This document shows positions 21,050 to 29,904 of a DNA stretch of 64,000 nt, in pieces. The notes beneath the pieces were generated by a model. It worked only from the letters and a program-made list of their open reading frames with translations. It did not search any database and was not told the origin of the DNA. How positions within the stretch are numbered: position 1 is the stretch's first letter; each line of letters begins with the position of its first letter. The stretch is taken from assembly GCA_017889625.1 (NCBI GenBank), contig JAGGAD010000017.1:1-64000 (forward strand), read 5' to 3'. Made by a program: the position numbers and the translations under genes. Source of the DNA: Bacillota bacterium (lineage in GTDB: Bacteria > Bacillota > Negativicutes > Sporomusales > CTSoil-080).

Positions 21050-21242
21050 GATTTTCATGTATGCATTATTATTCCAAATTAATTTAGTTCTAATCGAAAA
21101 GGCTCTTAGCAACCAGACCCTGACTTCCTGAAAAGACAGCTAGGCTCTCCACTTAAGTTAACTGATTAATTTCGGGGATGGCGCCAGGCCACGAACGGCC
21201 TGACGACCATCGCTCCTTGAAAAAATTTATCGGCAGCTAGGT
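21050..21242 (-). other. structured intergenic region between porin and MFS genes
   Basis: A stem of GTCAGGCC/GGCCTGGC flanked by GATGG/CCATC lies at about 21177-21212 and may end the porin message, although no T run follows. Further toward the MFS gene, AGAGCC occurs twice (near 21095 and 21138), flanking GC-richer sequence of possible leader type. It matches no riboswitch class I can recognise. Confidence 0.4.
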
Positions 21243-22556
21243 TTATTTGAAGAAAAAGTCAAACTGAGCCCGGAAGAAGTTGTCCTTTTCCCCGGCGTAA
21301 GCCGTGCCACCACTTGGCTCAAGACCAGTAGTTGTAGTATCGATATATTTCTGAATATCATACCATACCGTCAATAAAGTACTGTTCCACGGTGTATAAT
21401 GGAAGCCGACGCGGACCCCCTTCATATCAGGATAGTAGCGCAGATCATTGTACATGATTGAACTGCTTTCCAAGTTATGATAGGCAACATATACATCATA
21501 AGTATTGGCAACGAAAGGAATCGCGTTCTTGTATTTCAACTGGGCGTAATAGCCTTTATTGGCATCGTCGTAGCTGCTTTTGATATAGGCAGCTTCAAAA
21601 GACAGATTCTTGCCAAGCTTGGTATCAAAACCACCTTCAAAGTAGTTATAGTAATTATCATCACCGCTATAAGCAACTGCAGGTGCCAAGCCAATACCAC
21701 TTTGGTTGCGCTGGTAGGATAGTCTTACATTAGTAACAGGGCTAACCGCAGCAACTACATCAGCTGCTTTATAGTTCATGCTGGCGTAGGTGCCCTGCGG
21801 CACATAGTTGGTATCCTGACCTGCAACCAGGGTGGTTTTGATTTTGTTGCCAAAGGTTACCTGGGCTCCACTGACTTCCAGATAATCACCGTGAGTAATG
21901 CCATAGGCTGGAATATAAGTAAAGCGGCCCAATTTGGTGCTCAGTCCGTCAAATTTGCCGTCGGCATACGCCTGCAGACCAAAATGCTGCCAATCAGCAC
22001 TACCATTCGGAGTTTTGCCATTACCATTATTGTTCCACTGCTCAGCGGTTGGGCTGTACATCCGGTGCAATTCGTTTTGGGTTACCAGGGTAAAGTTGTC
22101 ATTAATCTTAAAGAAGGTATCGAATACAATAACAGCACTTCGATCCGTAACGCCCGATTGTTTCATGTGATCAAAGCGATTACCAAAAATACCGAAATAG
22201 TGGAAGTTATTCGCATTGTTTTCAAGGTTTGCTACCCTTACTCCCAACGCCTGTAACTCATCAGCAAATTCCTTACTAAGTTTGTTGATCAAGGCTTTTT
22301 GTTCGGGATCGGCCTTATCAGCTTTAGTCATAGCGTTAGCAACAATTTGCGCCATTTCGTATCTGGTAATAGTTTTATTTCCCTCGAAGGTACCATTGCT
22401 GTAACCATCGATAATCCCGGCCTTAGCTAGCTTGGTTACTGCACTATAGGCCCAATGGCTTGTTGGAACATCACTAAAGGAATTTGTGGCCGCGGATGCC
22501 ACACCGGCAAAACAAAATATTACAATCATAAGTACGGCAATTAAACTTTTCTTCAT
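21243..22556 (-). CDS. SLH-domain outer-membrane porin
   Basis: About 437 residues. A signal peptide (MKKSLIAVLMIVIFCFAGVASA) is followed by one SLH domain (residues 25-80, FSDVPTSHWAYSAVTKLAKAGI and ITRYEMAQIV), a short coiled segment (LSKEFADELQALGVRVANLEN) and a C-terminal beta-barrel rich in aromatic alternating strands ending in FFRAQFDFFFK. In Negativicutes such proteins span the outer membrane and hold it to the peptidoglycan through the SLH domain. The ATG at 22556 follows GAGGTGG; the long frame upstream of it is not coding. Confidence 0.93.
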   Translation of the reverse strand: MKKSLIAVLMIVIFCFAGVASAATNSFSDVPTSHWAYSAVTKLAKAGIIDGYSNGTFEGNKTITRYEMAQIVANAMTKADKADPEQKALINKLSKEFADELQALGVRVANLENNANNFHYFGIFGNRFDHMKQSGVTDRSAVIVFDTFFKINDNFTLVTQNELHRMYSPTAEQWNNNGNGKTPNGSADWQHFGLQAYADGKFDGLSTKLGRFTYIPAYGITHGDYLEVSGAQVTFGNKIKTTLVAGQDTNYVPQGTYASMNYKAADVVAAVSPVTNVRLSYQRNQSGIGLAPAVAYSGDDNYYNYFEGGFDTKLGKNLSFEAAYIKSSYDDANKGYYAQLKYKNAIPFVANTYDVYVAYHNLESSSIMYNDLRYYPDMKGVRVGFHYTPWNSTLLTVWYDIQKYIDTTTTGLEPSGGTAYAGEKDNFFRAQFDFFFK

Positions 22557-23150
22557 ACTTTCCCACCTCATTAACAAATCTTTTTCAACCATAGTAGTCC
22601 ATTCTAAGGATTGGATAACCCCACCGCTTCCAGTCATAGTTAAACAAAAAGAAAAGTTTCCATGTTTCCTTCACTTTTAGTTTCGAATCTGCTGGACGCT
22701 TTGATTCTACCTCGGCTCTTGTTTGTCTTGTGTAGCGTTGTCAGCTCCTTTCATGCGCTTAGCAAGCGCTAGGTTTAATAAATCTATCCTATTAAAGAGA
22801 TAGCGACATAATTTAGCGTAGCGTTAGTCCAGTAAAACTATGTAAGTATTTAGAACTATTGGAATATTTAGCTGTTAGATAACCTCAACTTAGTAAAATT
22901 ACAAATTTTCTAATTAATACATTGTTGACAAAATATTAATAATTTAGATTTGTAACGACAATATGTATAAATTCAAACTATTCCTTTTATTTTCATATTA
23001 TCTCACTACTAATGTCATGTCAATTATTACAATAATAACAATAAATTATAAATAATATGTCGAATTTGATTTTATAGGACAATATGAAATAATATAATTA
23101 TTTTATTTCATTAGTTGTTTTATATTTTTTTCTTAGCCAACATTAAAATA
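22557..23150. other. AT-rich intergenic region upstream of porin
   Basis: No gene is supported in about 590 bases. A short hairpin GCGCTT/AAGCGC lies at 22755-22769, probably in the porin leader. From about 22850 to 23150 the sequence is very AT-rich with no recognised motif; it marks the edge of the AT-rich accessory block. Confidence 0.5.
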
Positions 23151-23188
23151 AACTGCCTAGGGCAACATTATCGTTAACCTAGGCAGTT
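23151..23188 (-). terminator. terminator after Crp/Fnr-like gene
   Basis: AACTGCCTAGG pairs with CCTAGGCAGTT around a 16-base loop, and TTTATTTT follows on the minus strand, directly after the regulator stop codon. Confidence 0.8.
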
Positions 23189-23189
23189 C

Positions 23190-23864
23190 TTAAATATCAA
23201 ACTTAATTTTACTATCATTTATCATATTAAATTCTCTTACATGCACTGAAAGTTTTAACAACTCTTCTTTATCGATAATAATAATTGAATTTTTTTCTTT
23301 TTTTATAAACCTTTTCTTTATTAGCTTATTAATTACATTATACAAACCTTTCCTACTTATTGGAAAGATGTTGCTTAAATCATGGATACTTTTAAACTTA
23401 AATATGTCACTTCCAGAGTTTTTCAATAAGTAAAAAGCAAATATTTCTTCCAGACTAAACAGATTTTTCATCATTAGCTTTTTATACATGTAATACATTC
23501 TATTACTGGTTTTATATAAGAATACTTTCAGAAATTCAGGATTTTTTTGTAATTTATCAAAAATATCTTTATTTATTTTTAATAACACAACATTAGTTAT
23601 TGCTTTGATATCACAACATAGATTTTGTTCATACATATAACTAAATTTACCAACAAATTCATTTTCAGAAAGTTCATCAACTAGAAAACTCTTGCCATAC
23701 TCCGTGACACATTCAACTCTAACATTGCCTGCTAGAACAAAAAAAATTTCGTTAAAATTTTCATCAGAACGCGTTATATATTGTCCTTTTTTATAATTTA
23801 CAATGGATATTTCATTCAAATATTCCTTTATATAATCATATATGTATATGTTATTAAGCTCCAT
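23190..23864 (-). CDS. Crp/Fnr-family transcription regulator
   Basis: A 224-residue protein with an N-terminal cyclic-nucleotide-binding-like beta roll (ITRSDENFNEIFFVLAGNVRV, about residues 30-50) and a C-terminal helix-turn-helix (about 165-190, IHDLSNIFPISRKGLYNVINKL). No Cys cluster of the Fnr type is seen. Base composition is far more AT-rich than nearly all the window, hinting at transfer. It lies directly downstream of hpdA with a terminator between, so it may regulate the hpd operon (inference). Confidence 0.85.
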   Translation of the reverse strand: MELNNIYIYDYIKEYLNEISIVNYKKGQYITRSDENFNEIFFVLAGNVRVECVTEYGKSFLVDELSENEFVGKFSYMYEQNLCCDIKAITNVVLLKINKDIFDKLQKNPEFLKVFLYKTSNRMYYMYKKLMMKNLFSLEEIFAFYLLKNSGSDIFKFKSIHDLSNIFPISRKGLYNVINKLIKKRFIKKEKNSIIIIDKEELLKLSVHVREFNMINDSKIKFDI

Positions 23865-23906
23865 ACTTCTTAGTCCTTTTTAATATTTTGTATAGTTATA
23901 TTATAA

Positions 23907-23943
23907 AGGAAAGAAATGGTAATTAATATACCATTTCTTTCCT
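23907..23943 (-). terminator. terminator after hpdA
   Basis: AGGAAAGAAATGGTA pairs perfectly with TACCATTTCTTTCCT, followed by TTTATAAT on the minus strand. It closes the hpdBCA operon before the regulator gene. Confidence 0.8.
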
Positions 23944-23958
23944 AATTTAATTTAGCCC

Positions 23959-24897
23959 TTAGAACGCAGTATTGTCACCAATATAGCAAACTATATCATT
24001 ATCTAAATACAATTTTTGAAGATGTTCCATTTTTTCCTCACTCACATCGCCATGCTTATTGTATTCATAATCTTTTCCTAACTGATCCCACTTAGTCGAT
24101 CCCAGCCGATGAAATTTCAAAAGATTTATTTCATACAATGAGTTTTTGGTCATGAATTCGATTAATTTATATGCATTTTCATCACTGTCGTTATAGCCAG
24201 CGATAGTGGGCTGTCTTAGAACAAGCCGTCCCTGCCAACCGGACTTTTTAAGGGCCTCAATATTGGAAAGTATTAACTCATTATCGACGCCGGTCCCTTG
24301 TTTATGTTTTTCTTTGTCCATGTTCTTCACGTCAACGAAGGCAAAGTCAATGTATTTCATTATTTTTAAAAACACGTCTTGTTTTGCATAGCCACTAGTT
24401 TCAATTGCTTTATGAATATGACGTTCATGGCATTTTTTCAAGACCTCAACAAAAAATTCATGCTGGATTAATGGATCTCCACCAGAGAATGTTACTCCAC
24501 CCTCGGAACCCCAGTTATTGAAATCCCGTCTCAGGATTGCCACAAGTTCATCCACCGTATATTCTTTGACGCACTGTTTTAGGGCATTATTAGGGCAAAT
24601 ATTAACACAATCAAAGGTTTCACATTCCCGGCAAACATTCCAATTAATCATAGGCTCGCCATTATCAGCAAATTTTATTGAGCCATGCGGACATACATTT
24701 CTGCATGCCCGACAGCCCTTTTCCCATTTACATACTTTATCAGCAAACATAATATGTTTTTTGTTAATCCAGCTTTCTGGGTTTGCACACCATTTGCACT
24801 GCAAGGGACAGCCTACAAAAAATACATTCGTTCTGCAGCCAGGTCCATCATGCACGGAAAAACTCTGGATATCAAATATTAAACCTTTTTGGTTCAT
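23959..24897 (-). CDS. hpdA: 4-hydroxyphenylacetate decarboxylase activating enzyme (radical SAM)
   Basis: A 312-residue glycyl-radical-enzyme activase. The radical-SAM cluster motif is CPLQCKWC (about residues 30-37), preceded by SVHDGPGCRTNVFF. A ferredoxin-like insert holds two further cysteine sets (CRACRNVCPHG and CRECETFDCVNICP), as in activases with extra [4Fe-4S] clusters. VTFSGGDPL is the SAM-binding GGD/E motif. It would install the glycyl radical on HpdB. It is the third gene of the hpdB-hpdC-hpdA order known from Clostridioides difficile. The ribosome site is weak, 12 bases after hpdC. Confidence 0.92.
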   Translation of the reverse strand: MNQKGLIFDIQSFSVHDGPGCRTNVFFVGCPLQCKWCANPESWINKKHIMFADKVCKWEKGCRACRNVCPHGSIKFADNGEPMINWNVCRECETFDCVNICPNNALKQCVKEYTVDELVAILRRDFNNWGSEGGVTFSGGDPLIQHEFFVEVLKKCHERHIHKAIETSGYAKQDVFLKIMKYIDFAFVDVKNMDKEKHKQGTGVDNELILSNIEALKKSGWQGRLVLRQPTIAGYNDSDENAYKLIEFMTKNSLYEINLLKFHRLGSTKWDQLGKDYEYNKHGDVSEEKMEHLQKLYLDNDIVCYIGDNTAF

Positions 24898-24909
24898 AAT
24901 ATTACCCGA

Positions 24910-25167
24910 TTACGCTTTATAGCCAGAGCATGCGGAAGCACCACATGTAGCGTAGGCCCAGTTTTCTTTTTCCAATCCCGTACATGTCCCCATTCCGTAT
25001 TTATCGGGGTTTATGAATTTTGTGCAATTTCCACATTTTTCAGCTTGTATGAAATTAGGGCAAGCCTGACTTCCTTCCCCATCAATAGGTGCCAAACTCT
25101 TGCTTAATGCACACATTCCCTTTTCACAATCTAAATTTATATAGTTTTTACAATCATAATGTCTCAT
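24910..25167 (-). CDS. hpdC: 4-hydroxyphenylacetate decarboxylase small subunit
   Basis: The ATG at 25167 has GGAGGT 7 bases upstream and gives an 85-residue protein, the length of known HpdC. Ligands recalled from the clostridial enzyme structure, His3, Cys6, Cys19, Cys36 for one [4Fe-4S] cluster and Cys45, Cys48, Cys62, Cys80 for the other, all fall at exactly those positions here. The small subunit distinguishes 4-hydroxyphenylacetate decarboxylase from other arylacetate decarboxylases. The longer upstream frame overlaps hpdB and is not needed. Confidence 0.93.
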   Translation of the reverse strand: MRHYDCKNYINLDCEKGMCALSKSLAPIDGEGSQACPNFIQAEKCGNCTKFINPDKYGMGTCTGLEKENWAYATCGASACSGYKA

Positions 25168-25195
25168 CACGATTACCTCCATTGACTGTTTTTTA

Positions 25196-27892
25196 TTAAG
25201 CCTCATCGTATTCAGTTCTATAAATGACTTCATCTTGGATTGGTTTGCCGATTTCACACCAGTATTGAGTAAATCCAGCTACCCTAACCATAAGATCCCG
25301 GTACTTCTCTGGTGTAGCTTGAGCACTCCGTAATGTTTTAGTATCAACAACATTAAATTGAACATGAAATCCGCCTTTTCTCATGTATGCCCGTACCACA
25401 TCAAGAAGTTTTCTTGTTCCATTGAGCCCTTTTACGGCGGTCGGATGAAGTTTCAAATTCAACTGTGAGTTCTGCTCCATTGAGTGATCATAAACGGTTG
25501 CCGATTCAAATATAGCATAAATACCATTTTTATCTGTTCCTGCCGCTGCCGATACTGAACCATCCGAATAAGTTGTGCCGGCCAGTCGTCCATCAGCTGT
25601 AGCCAGAGTTACAAAGCCTTGCGGACCATGGGTTGATACCGAAATCTGGCACATATATAAAGGTTTGCCATAGTACGACTTAAATTTATGCAGCATGTCA
25701 TACATATAATATTGGTACTCTTTTAAAATACTATCTGCATACATGTCAGCGTTACCATATTTCGGCGCATTTACGCAGGCCGCAAAAATTTCCTCGTATT
25801 TAGGGCTATTTTCCGTGCTCTCTCTGAAATCAGGTGAGAAGACGCCTGTTTCATACGCAGTCTTAAATCCGAAGTTATTAATCATTGCATCGGTCATTTC
25901 TTCAATTGCAAACTTCTTATCATCATAGACATTTTTCTTAATAGAAACTACATCATTGACAAATGTGATCGTACCACAGGATTCGAAGTTGATAGTTGAA
26001 TTATATCTTGATCCCATTGCACCAATATCTTGGCCTTTTGCAAAGCAGTCAGGTTTAAGCAACGAGTTAACAACCGGCATGTTCTTTTTTCGCCAAAGAT
26101 CCATCTGAATATTGTTAACTCGATTAAGAACATCTGTAGTAAGTTCTATATACTTTTTCCATTGATCCATCATTGTTTCATAAGAATCCAGCTTCCTATT
26201 GTGAGCTGGATATACTTGTTTTCCGGTTCTCTTATCTAAACCGTTTGTTAAAACAAGTTCAAGAACTTTAGGCAACGCAACGAAATGAACCCCCGTACCA
26301 CAGGTAGGTGATGCCCCACCAGGAATCATGTTTACTTTTCCATTATAGTGAAGCGGCAAGAAGCATCCTGGGGCAGATTCAAGACATCCGCCAAGGCACC
26401 ACGCTCTTGCATCAACAATATCCATGCCTTCCGGTCCGTAATTTCTTAACATAAAGTTCATACCGGTTTGATTGTTCATCCACGCAGGATAACCAAGGCC
26501 CAATTTCGTGCAGGAAGCGGCCTTCATAAGAAAGTCTTCCGGGGTCTTTTCATCATATAACACACTCAGGGTAGGCTGAGGAGTTTGGTTTCTCATCCCG
26601 GCTTCAATGATTAAATATTCCAAAGGAGTAACTGCGGTAAGACCATCATAATTCTGTCCCCCTAATGAAAGATTGTTAAAGGTATTACCGGAAAGAACGC
26701 CACCAGATACACCAGCCGAGGCAAAACATTCAATACAAGTAATTTTGATTCTGTATAGTTCAAGAATTTCAATTACTTCTTCGTCAGTCATGGCACCATC
26801 TTTAATATCCTTCTCGTAGTATGGCTGTAATACTTGCCCAAGTCTACCAATTGAAAGACCAGACTGAGGATCTTCATTAACAACCCCTAAATGACAGCAG
26901 AGAGTCATCTGGATTGCTTCCCAGAAGCTTGCCGGTTTTTTATGGGCAATATTCCCCATGACCGCTTCAATTTTTTTATAGTTAGCTTTTAAGGCTGGAT
27001 CGGCCTCAATTGAAGCCAAATATTGAGCTCGTTTTGAATAGTTTTCACACCAAGCACTTAACCCTTTGGTAATTTCTTTCATTGCTACATAGTAATAGCC
27101 TCTACTAATACCAAGGATACCATCATCACCGGCTTCACCCATGACTTCAGCAATTTTTTCATCACATAATTCGATGATTCTATCAAAGCCATACTCCAAC
27201 GGCATATAATAGTTAATTACTTCACGGCCCTGAGGGATTGCCCAAGAATCAAACATCGCAATAACCGCATTCATAATACTTTGTTCCTGATCATAACCAG
27301 GTGTCAACTTCGCATACTTATCACTTAAGTCTTCAATTGAAATTCCATCCCAAGGCTTCGATGTTTTAACTAAAACCGGTATTTCTTCTTTTCTCATCCC
27401 AAATTTTTTAGCAAGAGAAATAACATTTCCATAGCTTTCCGTAACGTTACCGCCGCCAGCGCCAACCACGCTGACTGCATCGGCTTCACTCTCGGCCGGA
27501 GCATCCACTTCATTCATTAAAGCTTCGGCCTGGGCATTAAAGAAACTGGCACAAACCCAAGGGAACGGGAATGCCCCTCTAACATTTTTTGTCTTGTTCA
27601 TAACAAGTTTCTCATAAGGTAAAATTGTCGGCGTCATGTGTGCTAAGCAAGATGCCATCGCTTTAGCTCTTCTTACTATGGTTACATCACCATCATTTTC
27701 CCACCAAGTCCTATTGTACCAATATGGCGCTTCCATATCTGCAGTAACTTTTAAATTGTAATAAATATCCATGAGCCTTTTAGAACTTTCTTTTGCTTCT
27801 GGAATTTTATAATCCTGAGAATCAACAACTTTCGCCATGTCAATGCCACGTTTTTTTAAGATTGTCTGTAGTTTTTTTTCATTAGAATTCAT
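25196..27892 (-). CDS. hpdB: 4-hydroxyphenylacetate decarboxylase large (glycyl radical) subunit
   Basis: About 898 residues. Catalytic cysteine and glutamate are in GGCLESAPGC near residue 500; a second glutamate is in NSTINFESCGT. The C-terminal glycyl-radical loop is VRVAGFTQYWCEIGKP. The enzyme decarboxylates 4-hydroxyphenylacetate to p-cresol, the last step of tyrosine fermentation in some anaerobes. Overall similarity to the clostridial enzyme as I recall it is high. The ATG at 27892 follows AGGAGGT, with the rest of the open frame upstream being leader. First gene of the operon. Confidence 0.93.
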   Translation of the reverse strand: MNSNEKKLQTILKKRGIDMAKVVDSQDYKIPEAKESSKRLMDIYYNLKVTADMEAPYWYNRTWWENDGDVTIVRRAKAMASCLAHMTPTILPYEKLVMNKTKNVRGAFPFPWVCASFFNAQAEALMNEVDAPAESEADAVSVVGAGGGNVTESYGNVISLAKKFGMRKEEIPVLVKTSKPWDGISIEDLSDKYAKLTPGYDQEQSIMNAVIAMFDSWAIPQGREVINYYMPLEYGFDRIIELCDEKIAEVMGEAGDDGILGISRGYYYVAMKEITKGLSAWCENYSKRAQYLASIEADPALKANYKKIEAVMGNIAHKKPASFWEAIQMTLCCHLGVVNEDPQSGLSIGRLGQVLQPYYEKDIKDGAMTDEEVIEILELYRIKITCIECFASAGVSGGVLSGNTFNNLSLGGQNYDGLTAVTPLEYLIIEAGMRNQTPQPTLSVLYDEKTPEDFLMKAASCTKLGLGYPAWMNNQTGMNFMLRNYGPEGMDIVDARAWCLGGCLESAPGCFLPLHYNGKVNMIPGGASPTCGTGVHFVALPKVLELVLTNGLDKRTGKQVYPAHNRKLDSYETMMDQWKKYIELTTDVLNRVNNIQMDLWRKKNMPVVNSLLKPDCFAKGQDIGAMGSRYNSTINFESCGTITFVNDVVSIKKNVYDDKKFAIEEMTDAMINNFGFKTAYETGVFSPDFRESTENSPKYEEIFAACVNAPKYGNADMYADSILKEYQYYMYDMLHKFKSYYGKPLYMCQISVSTHGPQGFVTLATADGRLAGTTYSDGSVSAAAGTDKNGIYAIFESATVYDHSMEQNSQLNLKLHPTAVKGLNGTRKLLDVVRAYMRKGGFHVQFNVVDTKTLRSAQATPEKYRDLMVRVAGFTQYWCEIGKPIQDEVIYRTEYDEA

Positions 27893-27993
27893 TGAACTAC
27901 CTCCTAATATATTAATGTTAAATAAACCAGAATATAAACTATTCACGTCTTCCCCACGGTTTAAGCTACAGTCGGAATATCGCGGACCTTTCT

Positions 27994-28046
27994 GTTTACT
28001 CTATTACAATTCAACGAAAAACGGCAGTGTAAAGTACACACTTTTA
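27994..28046 (-). promoter_or_regulatory. conserved element upstream of hpdB (copy A)
   Basis: A stretch reading TTTACTCTATTACAATT, then AACGAAAAACG, CAGTGTAA and CACTTTT on the plus strand recurs with only a few changes at 29511-29562. It lies 100-150 bases upstream of hpdB and holds TTACA and TGTAA as an inverted pair. Probably promoter plus operator. Confidence 0.55.
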
Positions 28047-28135
28047 CCATCTTATTTAACTTGTTGCATTTCTTAACCCACCACGAAGACTTACAGCCGA
28101 ACTTCTTTCATCCATTAGCAGAACGTCATAATAGC

Positions 28136-28783
28136 TTATTTCAACGCCGGCAATGGCGTAAACGATATCAGCCACTTAAAGAAAAAGCCATAGAATCTAA
28201 TAAGATATCCGACAATCAACGCTGAAACAATTGTTCCCACACCCAATCCATTGATGGTACCAAACGCAGTCAGCGAGATTACTGCGGCAATCAAAAACAA
28301 ACTAGCATCAAATATAACTTTTATAATTCCAAATTCTTTTCTTATTTTAATGGCAATCGCTTTCACAATGCCCTCCCCTGGATTTACAAGCACATTGGCC
28401 GCGACTTCAAAATATATACCTAACGCCAATACGACACAGCCAAGTAATAACACCAATATCTTATCCCCATAATAATCCGGATTTAAAAATCTAAACAAGT
28501 ACATCCCCACATCAATAAAAATGCCAAAAAACGGGCCGACAAACACTTGCAGCATTTGCTCCTTGGGAAATTCTTTTCTTAATATCAGCATTTGCATAAT
28601 AATGAACAACAGACTTAATAAAATAGTAAATTCACCAATAGTAATAGGGAATATCAAGGAAAGCTCATAAGGAACGCTCGAGATTGGCGAAGTTCCTAAG
28701 TTTGATTTAGTAATTAGACTGATTCCCAAGCCCATAAAAAATAACCCTAACATAAATAGAAATACTCTCAACATCATTTTCAT
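28136..28783 (-). CDS. YczE/YitT-type integral membrane protein
   Basis: About 215 residues with six predicted membrane helices. The N-terminal FFMGLGISLITKSNLGTSPISSVPYEL segment and NPGEGIVKAIAIKI loop are characteristic of the YczE/YyaS group (DUF6198-like). Its function is not established; some relatives are assumed to be transporters. ATG at 28783 is favoured because AAGGAG lies 12 bases before it. It follows the small membrane gene and is separated from hpdB by 243 bases. The shared promoter element suggests a link with the hpd operon. Confidence 0.8.
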   Translation of the reverse strand: MKMMLRVFLFMLGLFFMGLGISLITKSNLGTSPISSVPYELSLIFPITIGEFTILLSLLFIIMQMLILRKEFPKEQMLQVFVGPFFGIFIDVGMYLFRFLNPDYYGDKILVLLLGCVVLALGIYFEVAANVLVNPGEGIVKAIAIKIRKEFGIIKVIFDASLFLIAAVISLTAFGTINGLGVGTIVSALIVGYLIRFYGFFFKWLISFTPLPALK

Positions 28784-28876
28784 TTGATAGCAGAACTCCT
28801 TATCTACAGAATCTAGAATTAGCATAAATAATTTAGTTTAATCTGTTCTTGATCTTTAAATCATGGTTCGAAAATT

Positions 28877-29086
28877 TTACAAATTCATTGCATTACAAGC
28901 CAATAATCCCACCAGGATAACCGTAGCCATAACTAATGAATATACTGTTCGTTTCCTCTTTGAGCTACTAATCTGCCGAAAAGGTTCTTTATTATTATTT
29001 TCGTCTAATGAAGGTGATGAAAATAAATAACTTATTACAGCAATTAGTAGCCAAAGAACAGGAGCGTTAATAACAGAAATTTGCAT
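28877..29086 (-). CDS. small membrane protein
   Basis: With ATG at 29086 (GAAGGG 8 bases upstream) the product has 69 residues: a helix at about 8-25 (APVLWLLIAVISYLF), a polar basic middle (SSSKRKRTV) and a second helix at about 48-66. No family is recognised. It lies upstream of the YczE-type gene on the same strand, so the two may form one membrane complex or be merely co-transcribed. Confidence 0.6.
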   Translation of the reverse strand: MQISVINAPVLWLLIAVISYLFSSPSLDENNNKEPFRQISSSKRKRTVYSLVMATVILVGLLACNAMNL

Positions 29087-29224
29087 AACTATTTCCCTTC
29101 TTAGATGATCCTTAACAAGCGTATTACTAGTCCTCTTCCCCTCAGTTGTAGACAATACTTATGAAAAAGTATGTCTTTCCGTCTTCGTCCCTCCTTCAAC
29201 TCATTAATTTAAGATTTATAAATA

Positions 29225-29400
29225 ATTAGCATGCTAACTATTTTAATAAAAATCATTGCTTTCTTCTGTTTAAAAAAGCAACACTACCGCCAAAATGAAC
29301 AATACTCATTTTGCGAAAATATGCCTTTTACTCTTCATTCCTGCTTTAAGACTAGCAAAATATTTAGTATGCTAATTATTTTAATAAAATTTGCTTATGT
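29225..29400 (-). repeat. two direct repeats with a TTAGCATGCTAA palindrome
   Basis: GCATGCTAACTATTTTAAT at about 29230 and GTATGCTAATTATTTTAAT at about 29367 are near-identical and continue with AAAA plus TTGC. The first copy carries the perfect palindrome TTAGCATGCTAA, close to a SlyA/MarR-type operator. Both lie in the long leader of the small membrane gene. A further inverted repeat (CCAAAATGA/TCATTTTG) sits between them. Confidence 0.5.
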
Positions 29401-29807
29401 ATTTTCAAATTCTCGAGATAATTAGTATTCTTCGATGATGACCATGCTGTCGAAGAACGGCATCATTGCGCTGGTACTATGTGCTCAAACTATTTATTTC
29501 TGGCCTCTATATTTACTCTATTACAATTTAACGAAAAACGACAGTGTAATGTACCCACTTTTTGCATCTTTTTATATTTTTTTAACCGACAAGAAAGGTT
29601 TAGCGCAAACTTTGGTGCCGGTTCGTGTGTGGCCAATACTTTAACTTATCCCATCATATATAAGAGGCAGAAACCGACAAAATTATAGTACAAAAAAATT
29701 TATAGTTTCATTTAAAACAAGCTCTTTTTCATTAAATTTTCATAAATTAATGGTACAATATGAACGTTCACAGCTCCTACAAATTCCGGTAACCTTTTAT
29801 ACTTTCT
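29401..29807. other. gene-free stretch around element copy B
   Basis: Apart from the conserved element, only a hairpin (TTCTTCGA/TCGAAGAA, 29428-29456) is seen. Open frames on the plus strand here are AT-rich shadows that share residues with a frame over copy A only because the DNA element is duplicated. Confidence 0.5.
29511..29562 (-). promoter_or_regulatory. conserved element upstream of membrane-protein pair (copy B)
   Basis: Second copy of the element at 27994-28046, about 90 percent alike by eye. Here the inverted pair is six bases (ATTACA and TGTAAT, 19 bases apart). The nearest downstream minus-strand gene is the small membrane protein at 29086. Confidence 0.5.
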
Positions 29808-29843
29808 ATAGCCAAAGCCAGGGTAATCCCTGGCTTTGGCTAT
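29808..29843. terminator. strong hairpin terminator
   Basis: ATAGCCAAAGCCAGGG and CCCTGGCTTTGGCTAT pair perfectly around TAAT; TTTTT follows on the plus strand, and a weak TATAG on the minus strand. It lies 60 bases past the stop of the CocE-like gene and probably ends it. Confidence 0.75.
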
Positions 29844-29904
29844 TTTTCATTATAAAGATTTTTTCAAAGACTTATTATTGAGCTGTTTGGGGTGCCGGCT
29901 TACC

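Noticed and set aside
21050-21180. SAM-I or T-box riboswitch in the MFS leader
   Set aside because: GGCAACC-like bits occur, but the order of conserved stems and the T-box bulge are missing.
27837-28076. Plus-strand frame over the hpdB leader resembling another frame at 29435-29644
   Set aside because: The resemblance comes from the duplicated DNA element, not from protein conservation; both frames lack ribosome sites and the first overlaps hpdB.
29231-29425. Plus-strand frame with repeated MLTILIKI/MLIILIKF
   Set aside because: It translates the two direct repeats; composition is AT-rich and no ribosome site is present.
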